From Epinephelus fuscoguttatus (lineage: Eukaryota; Chordata; Actinopteri; Perciformes; Serranidae): a stretch of 64,000 nt of DNA. Numbering within the stretch: position 1 is the stretch's first letter; every line of letters starts with the position of its first letter. A program made the translations under genes and the position numbers. The stretch covers positions 18,799,979 through 18,863,978 of the forward strand of contig NC_064762.1 of the NCBI RefSeq assembly GCF_011397635.1, written 5' to 3'. Below the pieces are notes generated by a model, which was given only the letters and a program-made list of their open reading frames with translations, did no database searches and was not told the DNA's origin. Positions 11,910 through 23,534 of the stretch are shown in pieces.

Positions 11910-13325
11910 AATACTCTCTGCAATGCATATCCTCTCTAAATGTTTTTTAACATTAATTGTTTCATTAACTATGTCATTTGATGCAATATAACAGTGATAG
12001 TCAACTTGTTGCCCATCAGTCAAACAGTCCTTGATAAGGTGCTGTGCAGCAATACTGTTGGTGGATGTAGTTCGGTGACCTGCCGACCATTTTCTAATTT
12101 GCAATGACAGTAAATTGATTACCGATTACCCAGGGTCCCCATGGGAGGGGGTCTCAAAAAGCCTGGAATAAAAAGTGTGGTTTTGTATGCACTTTTATTT
12201 CTAAGCAACTAGTGCCTTAACTAAATTCAAATTGGTGGAATAAACTGGTTGTAAGACTGAACTTTCTATTTAACAAAAAAACAAACAAAAAAAAAAGCAG
12301 AAGCTCCCTGAGGCACCTTTCACCCCTTAAAAGCGCAAAATGGTTTATTCTGCCCCTACAAGATTCATCTCTAACACAGCTAGAGCAAAGTGAGTGACTG
12401 CTTCTGCTGCTGGAGCTCCAACATACACATTTATGTCTTTCCCTAAGAGAGGGAAATCAGGGTCATAAAAAGAAAAGAAATGTAAGGAAAGCAAAGCAAA
12501 TGGATTTTGTAAAAGAACATTTCAAAAGGTGCGTGAGAGAGACATGGATCAAGAGAAAAACGGCAGGGGGCCCACAGAAAATGCTTCTGCATAGGGCCCT
12601 GAATTTGGTGCTATGTCCCTGCTGATAAATGTTATTAATGTTTGTTCATTAAGTGGCCCCTAGCCTTCTGTCACTTAGCAAAAGAGGCCCCCAGGCAAAG
12701 CAAGTTGAGTATTCCTCCATTAGACTATTGTGGAAAACGTTGAGAAAATCACTGAGCAAGATTGCTTCATGATAAAATTGGACGTTTATATATTTCTCTG
12801 CAATCAATGTGATGATGTACCTTTATCTGTCTAATATTTAATTTACTGCAAAAAGCAGACATTCCCAACTGTTTATTTCATTTATTAACAGCTTTACGAT
12901 GGATGTTGAAAACTTGACTCTATCATATTATATATCCACAAAAGTCACTGCAACATTTACCTGATTCATTGTTGATAAATAATGTTAATATTTATGAATG
13001 ATGTACCAAATGCACAGCCAGACAAACATTTAGATGGTTTGTGAGTGTGAAGGAGTGCAAACAGTCCAACATGTTGTGTTCTCTTGTAACAAATACAGAC
13101 ATGAAAGGTGACAGTTATTTAGGGAGCTCTCAAGTCTGGGTCTACCAGTATTCAAGTGGAGTTTCTACTTACTGGTTAAAAAAAATTCTCCAAGCTTCTG
13201 CACCTTGTTAAAAAAAATACAGGGTGAATAGTAAACTCTTGCCTGTGGAGGGCAGCATAACGCTTTAATAGCATACAGTCTGCCTCATTAGAAGAAGAAA
13301 TGCGCATCTCCGGTATCGTAGAAGA
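11910..13325. other. Intergenic region serac1-gtf2h5, no gene seen
   Basis: AT-rich sequence with short open frames on both strands, none resembling a known protein. No snRNA, tRNA or transposon ends were recognised. Confidence 0.5.
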
Positions 13326-13329
13326 TTGT

Positions 13330-13469
13330 CCCCCGGTGTACACCGTACGTCATCTCAGTTCCACAATACTCTGAAACATTAGCACTATTAGCAGGAAACA
13401 ATTGAAGCTATCGGGGAGAGGAAAGTCTGTCTCTCGTCCTGCTCAGCTCCTTCGCTTGACTATAGCTTG
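13330..13469 (+). other. gtf2h5: Putative non-coding first exon and promoter of gtf2h5
   Basis: A locally GC-richer block that ends in the donor AGCTTG|GTATGA. The matching acceptor is TTACTACAG at 13811-13819, so the second exon begins at 13820, 51 nt before the start codon. Inferred from splice signals only. Confidence 0.45.
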
Positions 13470-13870
13470 GTATGAAAATATGAACTGGCGGCGTGTTAAT
13501 ATTTTAAAATGGCAGTACTTCGCAGATTATCTCCAGAGTTACGTACTTTTGAACTGATATCGCTAACAAGCTAACAAGGCTCAAATAAAATGCTAACGTT
13601 AGCAGTTGTGTTAGCGTTGCTTAGCCCAACTGTTTTTGTTTTCTCTGAAGTACGTCAAAGTTAACTGAGACCGAGACGCAAACTCTTCAACTTCTAACAT
13701 TTTCTTCTCACTTCTCAAACTTTGTTTTTTTATTGATTTACTGTCCTGAGTTAACCTTTAGCCGCGTTAGCTTCATGTTACCGATTAGGAAAGTAACGTA
13801 ACACATCTTGTTACTACAGGTTTGAGCATTTTAATTGGCACCGACTGCTGACTTCTCTACAACTGTCAAT

Positions 13871-14215
13871 ATGGTCAACGTACACAAAGGTGTCCTTGTT
13901 GAATGGTAAGGAAAACTTTGAGACAAATACATAAGTATGATATATGTATTACCTAATTCCGTTATAACTCACATGTGGGTATGATGTAATGACTTAAGAT
14001 GTTTCCCCTTGCTCCCCTCTGCTCTCTGAACCAGTGATCCTGCCATGAAACAGTTCCTCCTCTACCTGGACGAAAAAATGGCCCTAGGAAAGAAGTTCAT
14101 CCTCAAGGACCTTGACGACACACACGTCTTTATCCTGGCAGAGGTGGTTCAAACCCTGCAAGAGAGAGTTGGCGAGTTAATGGACCAAAATTCATTCCCT
14201 ATCACACAGAAATAA
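13871..14215 (+). CDS. gtf2h5: General transcription factor IIH subunit 5 (TTDA/p8)
   Basis: Two coding exons, 13871-13905 and 14035-14215, join to 216 nt, an open frame of 71 aa, the same length as the human protein. The product begins [20 protein letters not shown] and ends [31 protein letters not shown] and [12 protein letters not shown] match the conserved core from memory. The split codon TG|T restores the conserved Cys of ECDPAMK. In the family this small alpha/beta protein binds TFIIH p52 and stimulates XPB ATPase in nucleotide-excision repair and transcription. It follows serac1 in the same direction, whereas the two human genes are, as recalled, divergent. Confidence 0.96.
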
Positions 14216-14352
14216 CACTCAACTATTTCAATGAACTTTTTTCCCTGGGACTTAGGTTAGTTTAAGAGTTTGTCTTTAAACAAACATGGTTTGCAATGTT
14301 TTGACTGTAGACTGTAATGGAGCAGTTGCTCATTTTTTGTTAAAATAATGTA

Positions 14353-14358
14353 AATAAA
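14353..14358 (+). promoter_or_regulatory. gtf2h5: Polyadenylation signal of gtf2h5
   Basis: AATAAA lies 138 nt after the stop codon, giving a short 3' UTR, in keeping with a compact two-exon coding region. Confidence 0.65.
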
Positions 14359-14359
14359 A

Positions 14360-15080
14360 AAAATAAGTAATTTTTTTTTAGTTTTTGCTATCCATTAATT
14401 ATGTCCATTGTGAAAGTTGTTGAGTATTTTGAATTGTTTGTGGGTTGGTTTAAAGTGCTGGCTTGAGTTGCCATTTTTACATCTGCGTATGTTTTTTTGT
14501 TTTTTTATTATGGAGGGCTGATGAAAGCATAGATGATCAGAGAACCAAAATAAAGAGCTTTGATGAGACAAACATGCATAGAGCTTCAGAGTTGGGTGTA
14601 ATCCATCAATTAATTTGGCAAACAATAATGGCCTTTCCACATTTAACCCCAAAGCAACCAGGTTTAGGACTGAATTTTAGAAATGTTGACATCATGAGTT
14701 CCAATTCATGATTTGATTACACACCAAGAAAACATATTAAATTATTTTCCCTTCATATTATAAAGATCATTTCACCAATCATTTTGTACTGTATGTTCTA
14801 CATACATGATGATGATGTAAACATAATTTAAAAGAACTTCACACTGCCAGGAGAATACAGTATTTCTGAAGGAAAAACACTTAAATATTTGCCTGAAACA
14901 GTCACATGAAAGGATACTGTCTCTAAAGAATGTTGCCTGGTACTGCTGCTATGAAGCTCATCCATGTTACGTTGTGTAAAACATGTTGATGGTCCTCTAC
15001 ATGACACATCAACTGTCTTATTTGTATACTTGGGGTTTCCAAATTACCTGGAGGTGCCTAGTGATTTTCACAGTTATAGA
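14360..15080. other. Intergenic, no gene seen
   Basis: AT-rich with scattered short open frames on both strands. Nothing recognisable up to the U2 relic that starts at 15082. Confidence 0.5.
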
Positions 15081-15081
15081 G

Positions 15082-15195
15082 GGGTGCACCATTCTTGGAA
15101 GTACTGCAATACCAAGTTGAGGGGTGGCATGGATGGAGCAAGCCCCAAATCCATCTCCAAGTTCCAAAAAGTCAATTTAATTCATGAACTGATAG
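15082..15195 (-). pseudogene. Degenerate U2 snRNA relic
   Basis: Read on the minus strand, the 3' half of U2 is recognisable: GTATTGCAGTACTTCCA..GAATGGTGCACCCC, the Sm-site region ACTTTTTGGAA, and GGAGATGGATTTGGGGCTTGCTCC. Many substitutions and small gaps are present, and the 5' half with the branch-point recognition sequence is missing. It is the outermost left member of the U2-related copies in this window. Confidence 0.85.
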
Positions 15196-15199
15196 AACT

Positions 15200-16149
15200 G
15201 ATTTTTTTTTAAATATAAAATGTATTAAAAATACTACAAAACAAAGTACAGCCCAGGATGCAATTCCTGTCACAAAAATATGCCACAATACACAGTGCAA
15301 ACAATAGAATAGTCGAGTGCATCAACACTGGTAATCCTGCCTTGTTTGCAGTCTACCTTTAGTTATCCAAGGAGGCATGGAGACATCTGCAGAGAATCAC
15401 AATGTCCACCCTGCTGCAGTGCCAGCCTTGTGATAGCTGAGGGTCTAATGGATACTGCTGCATTCAAATGTAACTTGTGAGCTCGTGTTTACAACATGGG
15501 AAGTTGTGAACACAATCTTGTGAAGTCTGAGCTCTCAGAATTGTTCATCTATGAAGTTGTAAATACCACAAAAGGGGCACTCATATTGACTCTTTTCGTT
15601 ACCAGGGAATTGGATTTTTTTCCCCTTTTCAATATCTGTGTCTTCTACTTGAAAAGCTTGTCACAATACTGCCTAGCCATCTATCTCCTTCCTATCCCCA
15701 CATGAATCACCACTGTCTTTCTTCACCCACTGTATTACCCTCCTTTTTCCTCAATGACAAGAAATGTGCATTGCATTTCTTAGTTTATCTCTCTGCAATT
15801 AAAAATCAAACGTTTGGGCCCTCTGTTCAAACATTTCCCATTGCTTTTTTTTCCTGTAACACAATTAAAGTGTCTATTTTTGTTAAGGATGTGCAAATGA
15901 AGCCTTATGAGGCTTTGGGGCTTTTTTTTTCTATTTGTGCCAATAAGTTTTGAAGCTTAGGGTCTTCAAACACAGCTGACATAGTGACATCTGGTGGTAG
16001 ACTGGTTGACTGTAGACTCCCAGCTGGATCATAAAATTCAACTGTAGACTACAAATCACATGCCAACATGCAAATTTTACCTGACACCAGTGACCGGACA
16101 GTATTTCTGCTGTGTCGTTTATTTACCCTGCTTTTTTGTGATGAATTTA
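15200..16149. other. Intergenic, no gene seen
   Basis: Short open frames only. A stretch at about 15890-16000 (GAAGCCTTATGAGGCTTTGGGG ... GACATCTGGTGG) resembles a common fish interspersed repeat, but its ends are not defined. Confidence 0.4.
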
Positions 16150-17890
16150 CTTTGTATCAGGAACAGAAATTAACAAGGGGAAATGTGAAATACTCTGCCT
16201 CAACTGGAGGGAACCAGTAGAACACCTCGGCCTCATACAAAAAAAATACAACAATCAAAGTCTTAAGAGTACCTATCGGAAAAGACATGGAAAAAAACAA
16301 TTGGGAGTCAAAATTACCCAAAATTAGAGGAAAGCTCCTCCAGTGGCAGGACAGAGACTTATCCATGACTGGGAAAGTCCTTGTTATAAAGGCCGAAATC
16401 CTTCCCTTTCTGACAAATTCGGCAGCAACATTCCAAATCCCCCATGGTTTTATGACAACACTGAGGAAAATCATCTTTCAGTTCATGTGGGGAGGGCAAC
16501 ACGAAAAACTAAAACGTGAGAATGTACAGGCCGTTAGAGAAAGGAGGCAAAGGTTTCCCAGACATGGAAAGTAAAGTGAAGGCTATGTTTGTGACCCCAA
16601 TTATTAATGCGTGCCTGAAGCCACAGGCAGGCCCGAGTTAGGCCCATTTTGTTTTGAGTGGGGCGGGGTGTGCTTAGAGCATGGGGGAAAAGGCCACCCC
16701 AAACCATACAAAATGAACAAACCTGGCCAAAAATTTACAGTGTAGTTTTTTCATGTCTAAAAAATTGTGCATGTCAACTTCAATTGGACAAAATTACAAG
16801 AGCAGGCATTGAACAGGTTGTGTCTCCACTGCACTCAAGGTTAACTCCCATGGGCACACTGACTGAAGAAGATTCAGAAACAATTTAGTCCAATGTAAAC
16901 ATCCCCATATTGTTAAAAAAGCACAGCACATTTGGCTTGGCAGTTTGTCCACCAGTAGAGGGGTGCTCACAAGGAGCAGAGTGCAGCAGAGAGCCAGTTC
17001 CCTTTTCAGACCACCACAAACTGGATTGCTCAGTAGAAATCCATGGCTCAATTAGGTCTGGTCCAAACACTTGGAAACTCAATACAAGTTTATTAGACAA
17101 CCCACAGGTGGTGAAATACAGGGACAAACTTAATCAGTGGTTCACATTGCAACCTTTGTTTGACTCATTGGGAGAATGGTGGGAGGATGTCAAACATGAA
17201 ACAAGAGCTTTCTTCATGGCCGGAGGTAAAAAGGCAGCTGCAAAAAACGAGCCCTCCAAAAGAGACTGCAAGCTAAGTTGCAGCGTTACTATCTCCATTT
17301 ACTGTCAGGTTTTGATGTGAATGAAGATATTGTAAAATTAAAAAAAGACATGTCCAGATTGTATGAGAAGAGTAGAAGGGTGCTCACAAGGAGCAGAGTG
17401 CAGCACCTAAAAGAAAATGAGAAGTGAAGCCGCTATTTTTTTTAATAAATTGGCCAAGTCCAGGCACTGAATTGAAGCTGTTTTAGACAGAGACAAAAAA
17501 AGAGGTGAGTGATCCTCAAGGCATACTTGGGGTTGTCAAGTCATTCTACAGTGACCTCTATCAAGACAAATCCATATCCTAACAGTCAATCAGTTACTAT
17601 TTGTCCTATGTAACAACAAAACTTCATAATACAGACAGACCTCCCGGGGAGAGACTTGACAACTGATGAGATAACCAAGGTCATGCAGAGTAATAAATCT
17701 CCTGGCCTTGATGGCCTGCCCAAAGGGTATTGCAGCACTTGTTGGGACCAGTTTAAAGATCCATTGTTGCACATGTTTAAAGAGTTTTTCAAGAGGTTCC
17801 AAGTGCCTGTACCAGACCTAATTGAGCCATGGATTTCTACTGAGCAATCCAGTTTGTGGTGGGATGAGAAGGGGACTAGCTCTATTGAAC
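16150..17890 (+). mobile_element. Rearranged Tx1/L1-like LINE ORF2 fragments
   Basis: Three pieces of one LINE family lie out of order. Post-RT text (PKIRGKLLQWQDRDLSMTGK, TTLRKIIFQFMWGGQHE) is at about 16160-16560. The end of the endonuclease with an SDHH-like motif and the linker (NTWKLNTSLLDNPQVVKYRD, LGEWWEDVKHETRAFF) is at about 16990-17300. The start of RT (DEITKVMQSNKSPGLDGLPK) is at about 17656-17800. A 68-bp endonuclease segment occurs twice in opposite orientation, 16993-17062 and 17814-17882. No catalytic RT block remains. The plus-oriented LINE at 50.6-54.9 kb gives the undisturbed order. Confidence 0.8.
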
Positions 17891-19018
17891 AGGTAAGTGG
17901 TTCACAGTGTTTACAGTCCTTGATAATGTTTCTAAGTGTATAAGAACTGGCATCTAGTTTTACAGAGGATGTTGATCTTCTGTCTGCTATATCTACAAGT
18001 TATAGTCACCCCCACTAATGACTTCCCTCCCACAGTGAATCAAAGTTTGAATGGTCTGTCGTACCACCTGACGATCTTGAGTCTCAGTGGGGCAGTAAAC
18101 TTTTATAACTCTACATCTAGCTCCTCGTCCTTCTATATCCACCAACATTACTCTCCCATCTCTAACCCTCTCAACCCTCTGGATGTGAAATTGTTGGTTG
18201 TTGAAAAGGACTGCCAGCCCTGAGGCTCTGTTTTTTTCCCCCTCTCCACACTGACTGTCCTTATGTCCATCTGTTTTCATACAGTTTGTAATTTTCTTTG
18301 AAAACAAAAGAACACTCCTGAAGAAGAAAAATGGTATGGTAAATCTAGGAGATCTCCACAGTCCTTAAATGACACTGGGCCACTGTTGGTCCTCCTGGGA
18401 ATGCTGTATCTCCTGGGGGCCTGGAGTTGCTGGTCTAGGTGTTTCTGGGTGGTGATCTGTGGGGCTGTAAAGCCTGCTGTTCCAGGTTACTCTGGGATAC
18501 CGTCTTGATGGGTTGAACCCTGCTGGTCTGCCTCGCTGGTGGATTCCTGATGGGCTTGAGGTACCTCTGATGGTGAAGGCTCCTGATGGTGAAACCCTAC
18601 GTTTGACTGTCTCGTTTTGTTTGCGTAGGACTCAGGGCAACTCCTGAATGTATAGGTGTCTGACCCACAGAGATTATATTTCAATGGCCAGTCACAGTCT
18701 TTGGTATTGTGGACTGTACTTCTGCAGTTTCTGCAGGAGGTGGCGCTGCAGCTGGCTACAAGGTGAGATGAACAGCCACACTTCCTGCATGTCGTTGGTT
18801 GCCCAGCATAAAAATACATGGCCCCTAATTGGTCCCAGCTGGATGGTGGAAGGCAGGTGGTGAAGTCAATCAGCGTTAACTTCTCTCCTCAGCCACACAT
18901 AAAAACGCCTGGCCCCAGTTCTAATTCCATCTTCGTGCCTTTTTCCCTCATTTCCATGCTTCGTAAAAAAGGTACAATGAAAAGACAACCATGTGGCAAA
19001 AAATGTGGAGGAAAAAAA
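17890..19018 (-). mobile_element. Tx1-like LINE 5' part: ORF1 zinc knuckles and start of ORF2
   Basis: Minus-strand reading gives the ORF1 remnant TGARRFYVWLRREVNAD (about 18870-18950). Three CCHC-like knuckles (CRKCGCSSHLVASC, CRNCRSTVHNTKDC, CGSDTYTFRSC) follow at 18650-18815, then an ORF2 endonuclease piece (VFNNQQFHIQRVERV, RVIKVYCPTETQDR, CGREVISGGDYN) at 17993-18250. Tx1-clade LINEs have exactly this knuckle-bearing ORF1 followed by APE endonuclease. A poly-A run at 19010-19030 abuts the snRNA repeat unit. The same 3' breakpoint recurs in the minus-strand LINE near 43.99 kb. Confidence 0.8.
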
Positions 19019-19033
19019 AAAAAAAAAAAACAA

Positions 19034-19085
19034 GTCAATGAGAATAACTGTGGTGAAGTGATTCACCACAGTTATTCTCATTGAC
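19034..19085. repeat. Perfect 24-bp inverted repeat with 4-nt loop
   Basis: Left arm 19034-19057, spacer GTGA at 19058-19061, right arm 19062-19085, with no mismatch seen. It sits exactly where the U1 repeat unit begins; the second unit (from 21481) has only one arm. Confidence 0.95.
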
Positions 19086-20158
19086 CAATGAAACATCACT
19101 TCCAGGCTACAATACACTGAGACCATCAAAGCCACACAAAAACATTACTTACACATCACTACATATACGTTTCAGGTATGTACTAAAGTTACCATAGCAG
19201 TCTTTACATGATTATTACCATTTATGACGTGACATGGTATGAAATCAACTTTTATTAATATTTACAAAACACTCTATTCAAGCAATTTTACTAGACAAGA
19301 GTCATCTTATGTGTGCTGATATCTTACTTATACAGTCTACGGCTGATATATATTATAACAGCGCTGGGACTTTTAACTACGCACGTATCACTCCGCCTTA
19401 CAGGTGTTCTGAGCCCTTAATTATTTAACCGTTTATTAGCCGACATGAAGGGTCGTCGTAACAAACTTTGCACCGCAAAATTGAACATTTAACCACAAAT
19501 AACATTTGAGTTAAACTTTGAATGGTCAGAAAATGACGAAGGGATGGGAAGAAGCCTGAACACTTCACTGCAAATATCCAGGTTTGCTCATTTAACATCA
19601 GAAGACGTTGCGACGTGCTGACTAAACTGTTCCAACTCATCAGCATCAAACGTACTCATCCGAAGAGACGGTCAACAGACGCATTTCACTGGTTCAAAAT
19701 AAATGGAAAAACACAAATGTTACCTACATGATACACAGCAGCTGGTCTGTGGTAAAGTGTGGGCGAGTTAACACAACGTAACAAGCTAGTGTGCAGAAAT
19801 GTGTTTGTGTTGTTTGGCAACAGTACAGTCTATTTGTATTGGCGGAACCACATAAATCTGTTGCCGCTTTTTACAGTTGATAAATGCGCGTGTAAAAGTG
19901 TTGTATGAAAGCAAAATGACACTCGAGATCGTGCTGTTGTACTGAATATCAGCACGGCTGCGATTCGGTTGTAATTAGGTTGTAAGGCCGTTAGCTGAAA
20001 TACAACACAACGACACTCACTCTCATCGTTATATGCTTAGTTAAATAGTATCATGAGAGATGCGTCAAAAAAAAAAAAGTCTATCTACACTGCCGATTTA
20101 TCTTACACGTGTGTTCCATAGTACCTCGCCTTTCATTATTGTCATTGTACACCGTTAT

Positions 20159-20322
20159 CAGGGGAGAGCGCGAACGCAGTCCCCCACTACCAGAAATTAT
20201 GCAGTCGAGATTCCCGCATTTGGGGAATTCGCAGAGGTCAGCGCAATCGGAGTGCAATGACCGAGCCTCGCCCTGGGCGAACCACCTTCTTGATCATGGT
20301 ATCTCCCCTGCCAGGTAAGTAT
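20159..20322 (-). ncRNA. U1 spliceosomal snRNA, copy 1
   Basis: Exactly 164 nt on the minus strand, the usual U1 length. The 5' end ATACTTACCTGGCAGGGGAG carries the 5' splice-site-pairing sequence. Loop II keeps ATTGCACTCC for U1A, the Sm site is AATTTCTGG, and the 3' stem ends TCGCGCTCTCCCCTG. Upstream, on plus 20348-20365, the minus strand reads GTATGACCGTGAGTGAGG. It resembles a proximal sequence element, although it lies only about 26-43 bp from the start. U1 recognises 5' splice sites in the spliceosome. The RNA sequence is identical to copies 2 and 3. Confidence 0.97.
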
Positions 20323-21295
20323 GAGTTGTACACCTCACACACAGGGGCCTCACTCACGGTCATACGATGATAGGTGATGGTGCTGGCAATGTATGGCAAT
20401 GACCAGTCCAGAAGCACACACTATAAAGGCTCTGATAATCTACAGGACGCTAATATACAAGAGACACTTTTGTAGTGAGACAGACAAATATTATTCACAT
20501 TTTACTTGAGAAAAATCGGCACATATCCCATCATGCAATGCTGTATATCCATATTAAAAGCTGCCCTGACATCACCAGATTGTCCATTTATCTCCAATAA
20601 ATGAATTAAAAACCTGAGCGAGTTCACACCAGACAAAGCTAAATTAAACTGCAATCAAGTGTTGTTTGACCTGCATTTAAAAAAAAAAATCAGTGGAAAG
20701 AGTGAAAAACACGCTTGTCTCCTCACATTACAGACACTTTGACCTGCTGCTGGTGGGCAACGGACGTTCTGCTGCTGCCACCTGTTGGTCAGGAGTGTGA
20801 ACAACGCCTAATTAAAAATATATCTGTAAGCTTCTGTGTTTGTAACTAATAGAAAGAAGAAAATAATATTACAAATAACGTGCAAACATATGAAAAGCAT
20901 TTGCCTTTCATTTGACATATCAGCACAAACCAGACTGGGAAAACAGCAGCAGAAATTATGCAGAGTGGATATTCACGTTGGGGAATGAATCTATTAATCT
21001 GACTGAACTGGCAGCTCATTGTCTCACTCAACAGGTACTGCTTCAATTCATTTTACAGTGAGATGTATATAACATTTACTCAAAACGAAAATTATAGACA
21101 CTGCAGAAAAGTTAAAACCCGCCCAAAGTTACAAAGAAGTTCAACAAGTGTGTAAATTATGTCATAATGCATGATTATTAGGAATGTGCACCTGTTACAG
21201 GGGCTCAGTCAACATATAACCAATTTCCACATTACCATCATGAGAACAGCAAAACACTCCGAGGCGCTGAACATGTTTGTATTTGACAATTTAGC

Positions 21296-21450
21296 GGGGG
21301 CACCTGACTCTGGAGGTACTGCAATACCAGATAATTGTGAGGAGTGGACAAAACAAGCCTCTATTCCATCTCCCTGTTCTGAAATAAACTATTTAATATA
21401 TTAAATTGATGATAACAGATATTACACTTAACTTTAGCCAAACTGCCAGG
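21296..21450 (-). pseudogene. Degenerate U2 snRNA in unit 1
   Basis: The minus strand reads from CCTGGCAGTTTGGCTAAAGT through ATATCTGTTATCATC and GGGAGATGGAATAGAGGCTTG to GTATTGCAGTACCTCCAGAGTC. Order and spacing follow U2, but the 5' end, the loop IIa region and the terminal stem are changed or lost. It occupies the U2 position of its repeat unit, upstream of U1 copy 1, and shares diagnostic changes with the relic at 63.6 kb. Confidence 0.85.
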
Positions 21451-21480
21451 TAGTGATAATTTGAATGGCTCAGCAGTAAA

Positions 21481-23511
21481 GAAGTGATTCACCACAGTTA
21501 TTCTCATTGACCAATGAAACATCACTTCCAGGCTACAATACACTGAGACCATCAAAGCCACACAAAAACATTACTTACACATCACTACATATACGTTTCA
21601 GGTATGTACTAAAGTTACCATAGCAATCTTTACATGATTATTACCATTTATGACGTGACATGGTATGAAATCAACTTTTATTAATATTTACAAAACACTC
21701 TATTCAAGCAATTTTACTAGACAAGAGTCATCTTATGTGTGCTGTTATCTTACTTATACAGTCTACGGCTGATATATGTTATAACAACGCTGGGACTTTT
21801 AACTACGCACGTATCACTCCGCCTTACAGGTGTTCTGAGCCCTTAATTATTTAACCGTTTATTAGCCGACATGAAGGGTCGTCGTAACAAACTTTGCACC
21901 GCAAAATTGAACATTTAACTACAAATAACATTTGAGTTAAACTTTGAATGGTCAGAAAATGACGAAGGGATGGGAAGAAGCCTGAACACTTCACTGCAAA
22001 TATCCAGGTTTGCTCATTTAACATCAGAAGACGACGCGACGTGCTGACTAAACTGTTCCAACTCATCAGCATCAAACGTACTCATCCGAAGAGACGGTCA
22101 ACAGACGTATTTCACTGGTTCAAAATAAATGGAAAAACACAAATGTTACCTACATGATATACAGCAGCTGGTCTGTGGTAAAGTGTGGGCGAGTTAACAC
22201 AACGTAACAAGCTAGTGTGCAGAAATGTGCTTGTGTTGTTTGGCAACAGTACAGTCTATTTGTATTGGCGGAACCAACCACATAAATCTGTTGCCGCTTT
22301 TTACAGTTGATAAATGCGCGTGTAAAAGTGTTGTATGAAAGCAAAATGACACTCGAGATCGTGCTGTTGTACTGAATATCAGCACGGCTGCGATTCGGTT
22401 GTAATTAGGTTGTAAGGCCGTTAGCTGAAATACAACACAACGACACTCACTCTCATCGTTATATGCTTAGTTAAATAGTATCATGAGAGATGCGTCAAAA
22501 AAAAAAAAAGTCTATCTACACTGCCGATTTATCTTACACATGTGTTCCATAGTACCTCGCCTTTCATTATTGTCATTGTACACCGTTATCAGGGGAGAGC
22601 GCGAACGCAGTCCCCCACTACCAGAAATTATGCAGTCGAGATTCCCGCATTTGGGGAATTCGCAGAGGTCAGCGCAATCGGAGTGCAATGACCGAGCCTC
22701 GCCCTGGGCGAACCACCTTCTTGATCATGGTATCTCCCCTGCCAGGTAAGTATGAGTTGTACACCTCACACACAGGGGCCTCACTCACGGTCATACGATG
22801 ATAGGTGATGGTGCTGGCAATGTATGGCAATGACCAAAACCACACACTATAAAGGCTCTGATAATCTACAGGACGTTCATATACAAGAAACACTTTTGTA
22901 CTGAGACAGACAAATATTATTCACATTTTACTTGAGAAAAATCGGCACATATCCCATCATGCAATGCTGTATATCCATATCAAAAGCTGCCCTAACATCA
23001 CCAGAATACCCATTTATCTCCAATAAATGAACTAAAAACCTAAGCGAGTTCACACCAGACAAAGCTAAATTAATATGCAATCAAGTGTTGTTTGATCTGC
23101 ATTTTAAAATCAATGGAAAGAGTGAAAAACACGTTTGTCTCCTCACATTACAGACACTTCCTGATTACTTGTTTCGCCTTCTGCTGGTGGACAACTGACG
23201 TTCTGCTGCTGCCACCTGTTGGTCTGGAGTGTGAACAACACTCAACAAATGTCTACAAATGTGCTTCTCTGTATGTAACTAACGGAAAAAAGAAAAAATA
23301 GATTAGAAACAAAAAGCTCAAACACATGTATTTGCTTTTCTTTTGATATGTCAGCACAAACCAGACCGGGATAAAACAGCAGCAGAAATTATGCAGAGTG
23401 GATTTTCACTTGATTCTTGTATTTGTTTGTACTTCTGTTGAACTGGGAGCTGTAAACTGAATTGCCCACACGGGATAAATAAAGTTTTCTGATCTGAACT
23501 TTATAAAGTCT
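21481..23511. repeat. U1-U2 repeat unit 2 (left part, up to the LINE insertion)
   Basis: Nearly identical to unit 1 from 21481 through about 23030, including the U1 gene. It continues with CAGACCGGGATAAAACAGCAGCAG and CGGGATAAATAAAGTTTTCTG, which are also found at 56579-56713. A LINE interrupts it at about 23512 and the unit resumes at about 26801. Confidence 0.9.
22590..22753 (-). ncRNA. U1 spliceosomal snRNA, copy 2
   Basis: 164 nt on the minus strand, base-for-base the same as copy 1: 5' ATACTTACCTGGCAG, U1A-binding loop ATTGCACTCC, Sm site AATTTCTGG, 3' end CTCCCCTG. The upstream sequence is also conserved, including the TATGACCGTGAGTGAGG candidate promoter element. Its paired U2 (27228) is now 4.5 kb upstream because a LINE was inserted between them. 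Confidence 0.97.
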
Positions 23512-23534
23512 ATAAAGCCCTATAAATGTTGTAA

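Larger units (their letters stand above)
19055..21480. repeat. U1-U2 repeat unit 1 (2.43 kb)
   Basis: From GAAGTGATTCACC at 19055 the sequence is repeated from 21481 with only scattered differences, an offset of about 2426-2431 bp. Contents in order are a 3' flank of U1 (about 1.1 kb), the U1 gene, the U1 upstream region, then a degenerate U2. Flank words such as CATCACTACATATACGTTTC and CCGCCTTACAGGTGTTCTGAG are shared. The second half of the unit (from about 20900) diverges from unit 2. Confidence 0.9.

Noticed and set aside
19425-22075. Repeated 74-codon minus-strand frame (MMLMSWNSLVSTSQRLLML) present in several units
   Set aside because: It recurs only because the U1 unit is duplicated. 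The third unit has it shortened and changed with no sign of codon conservation.
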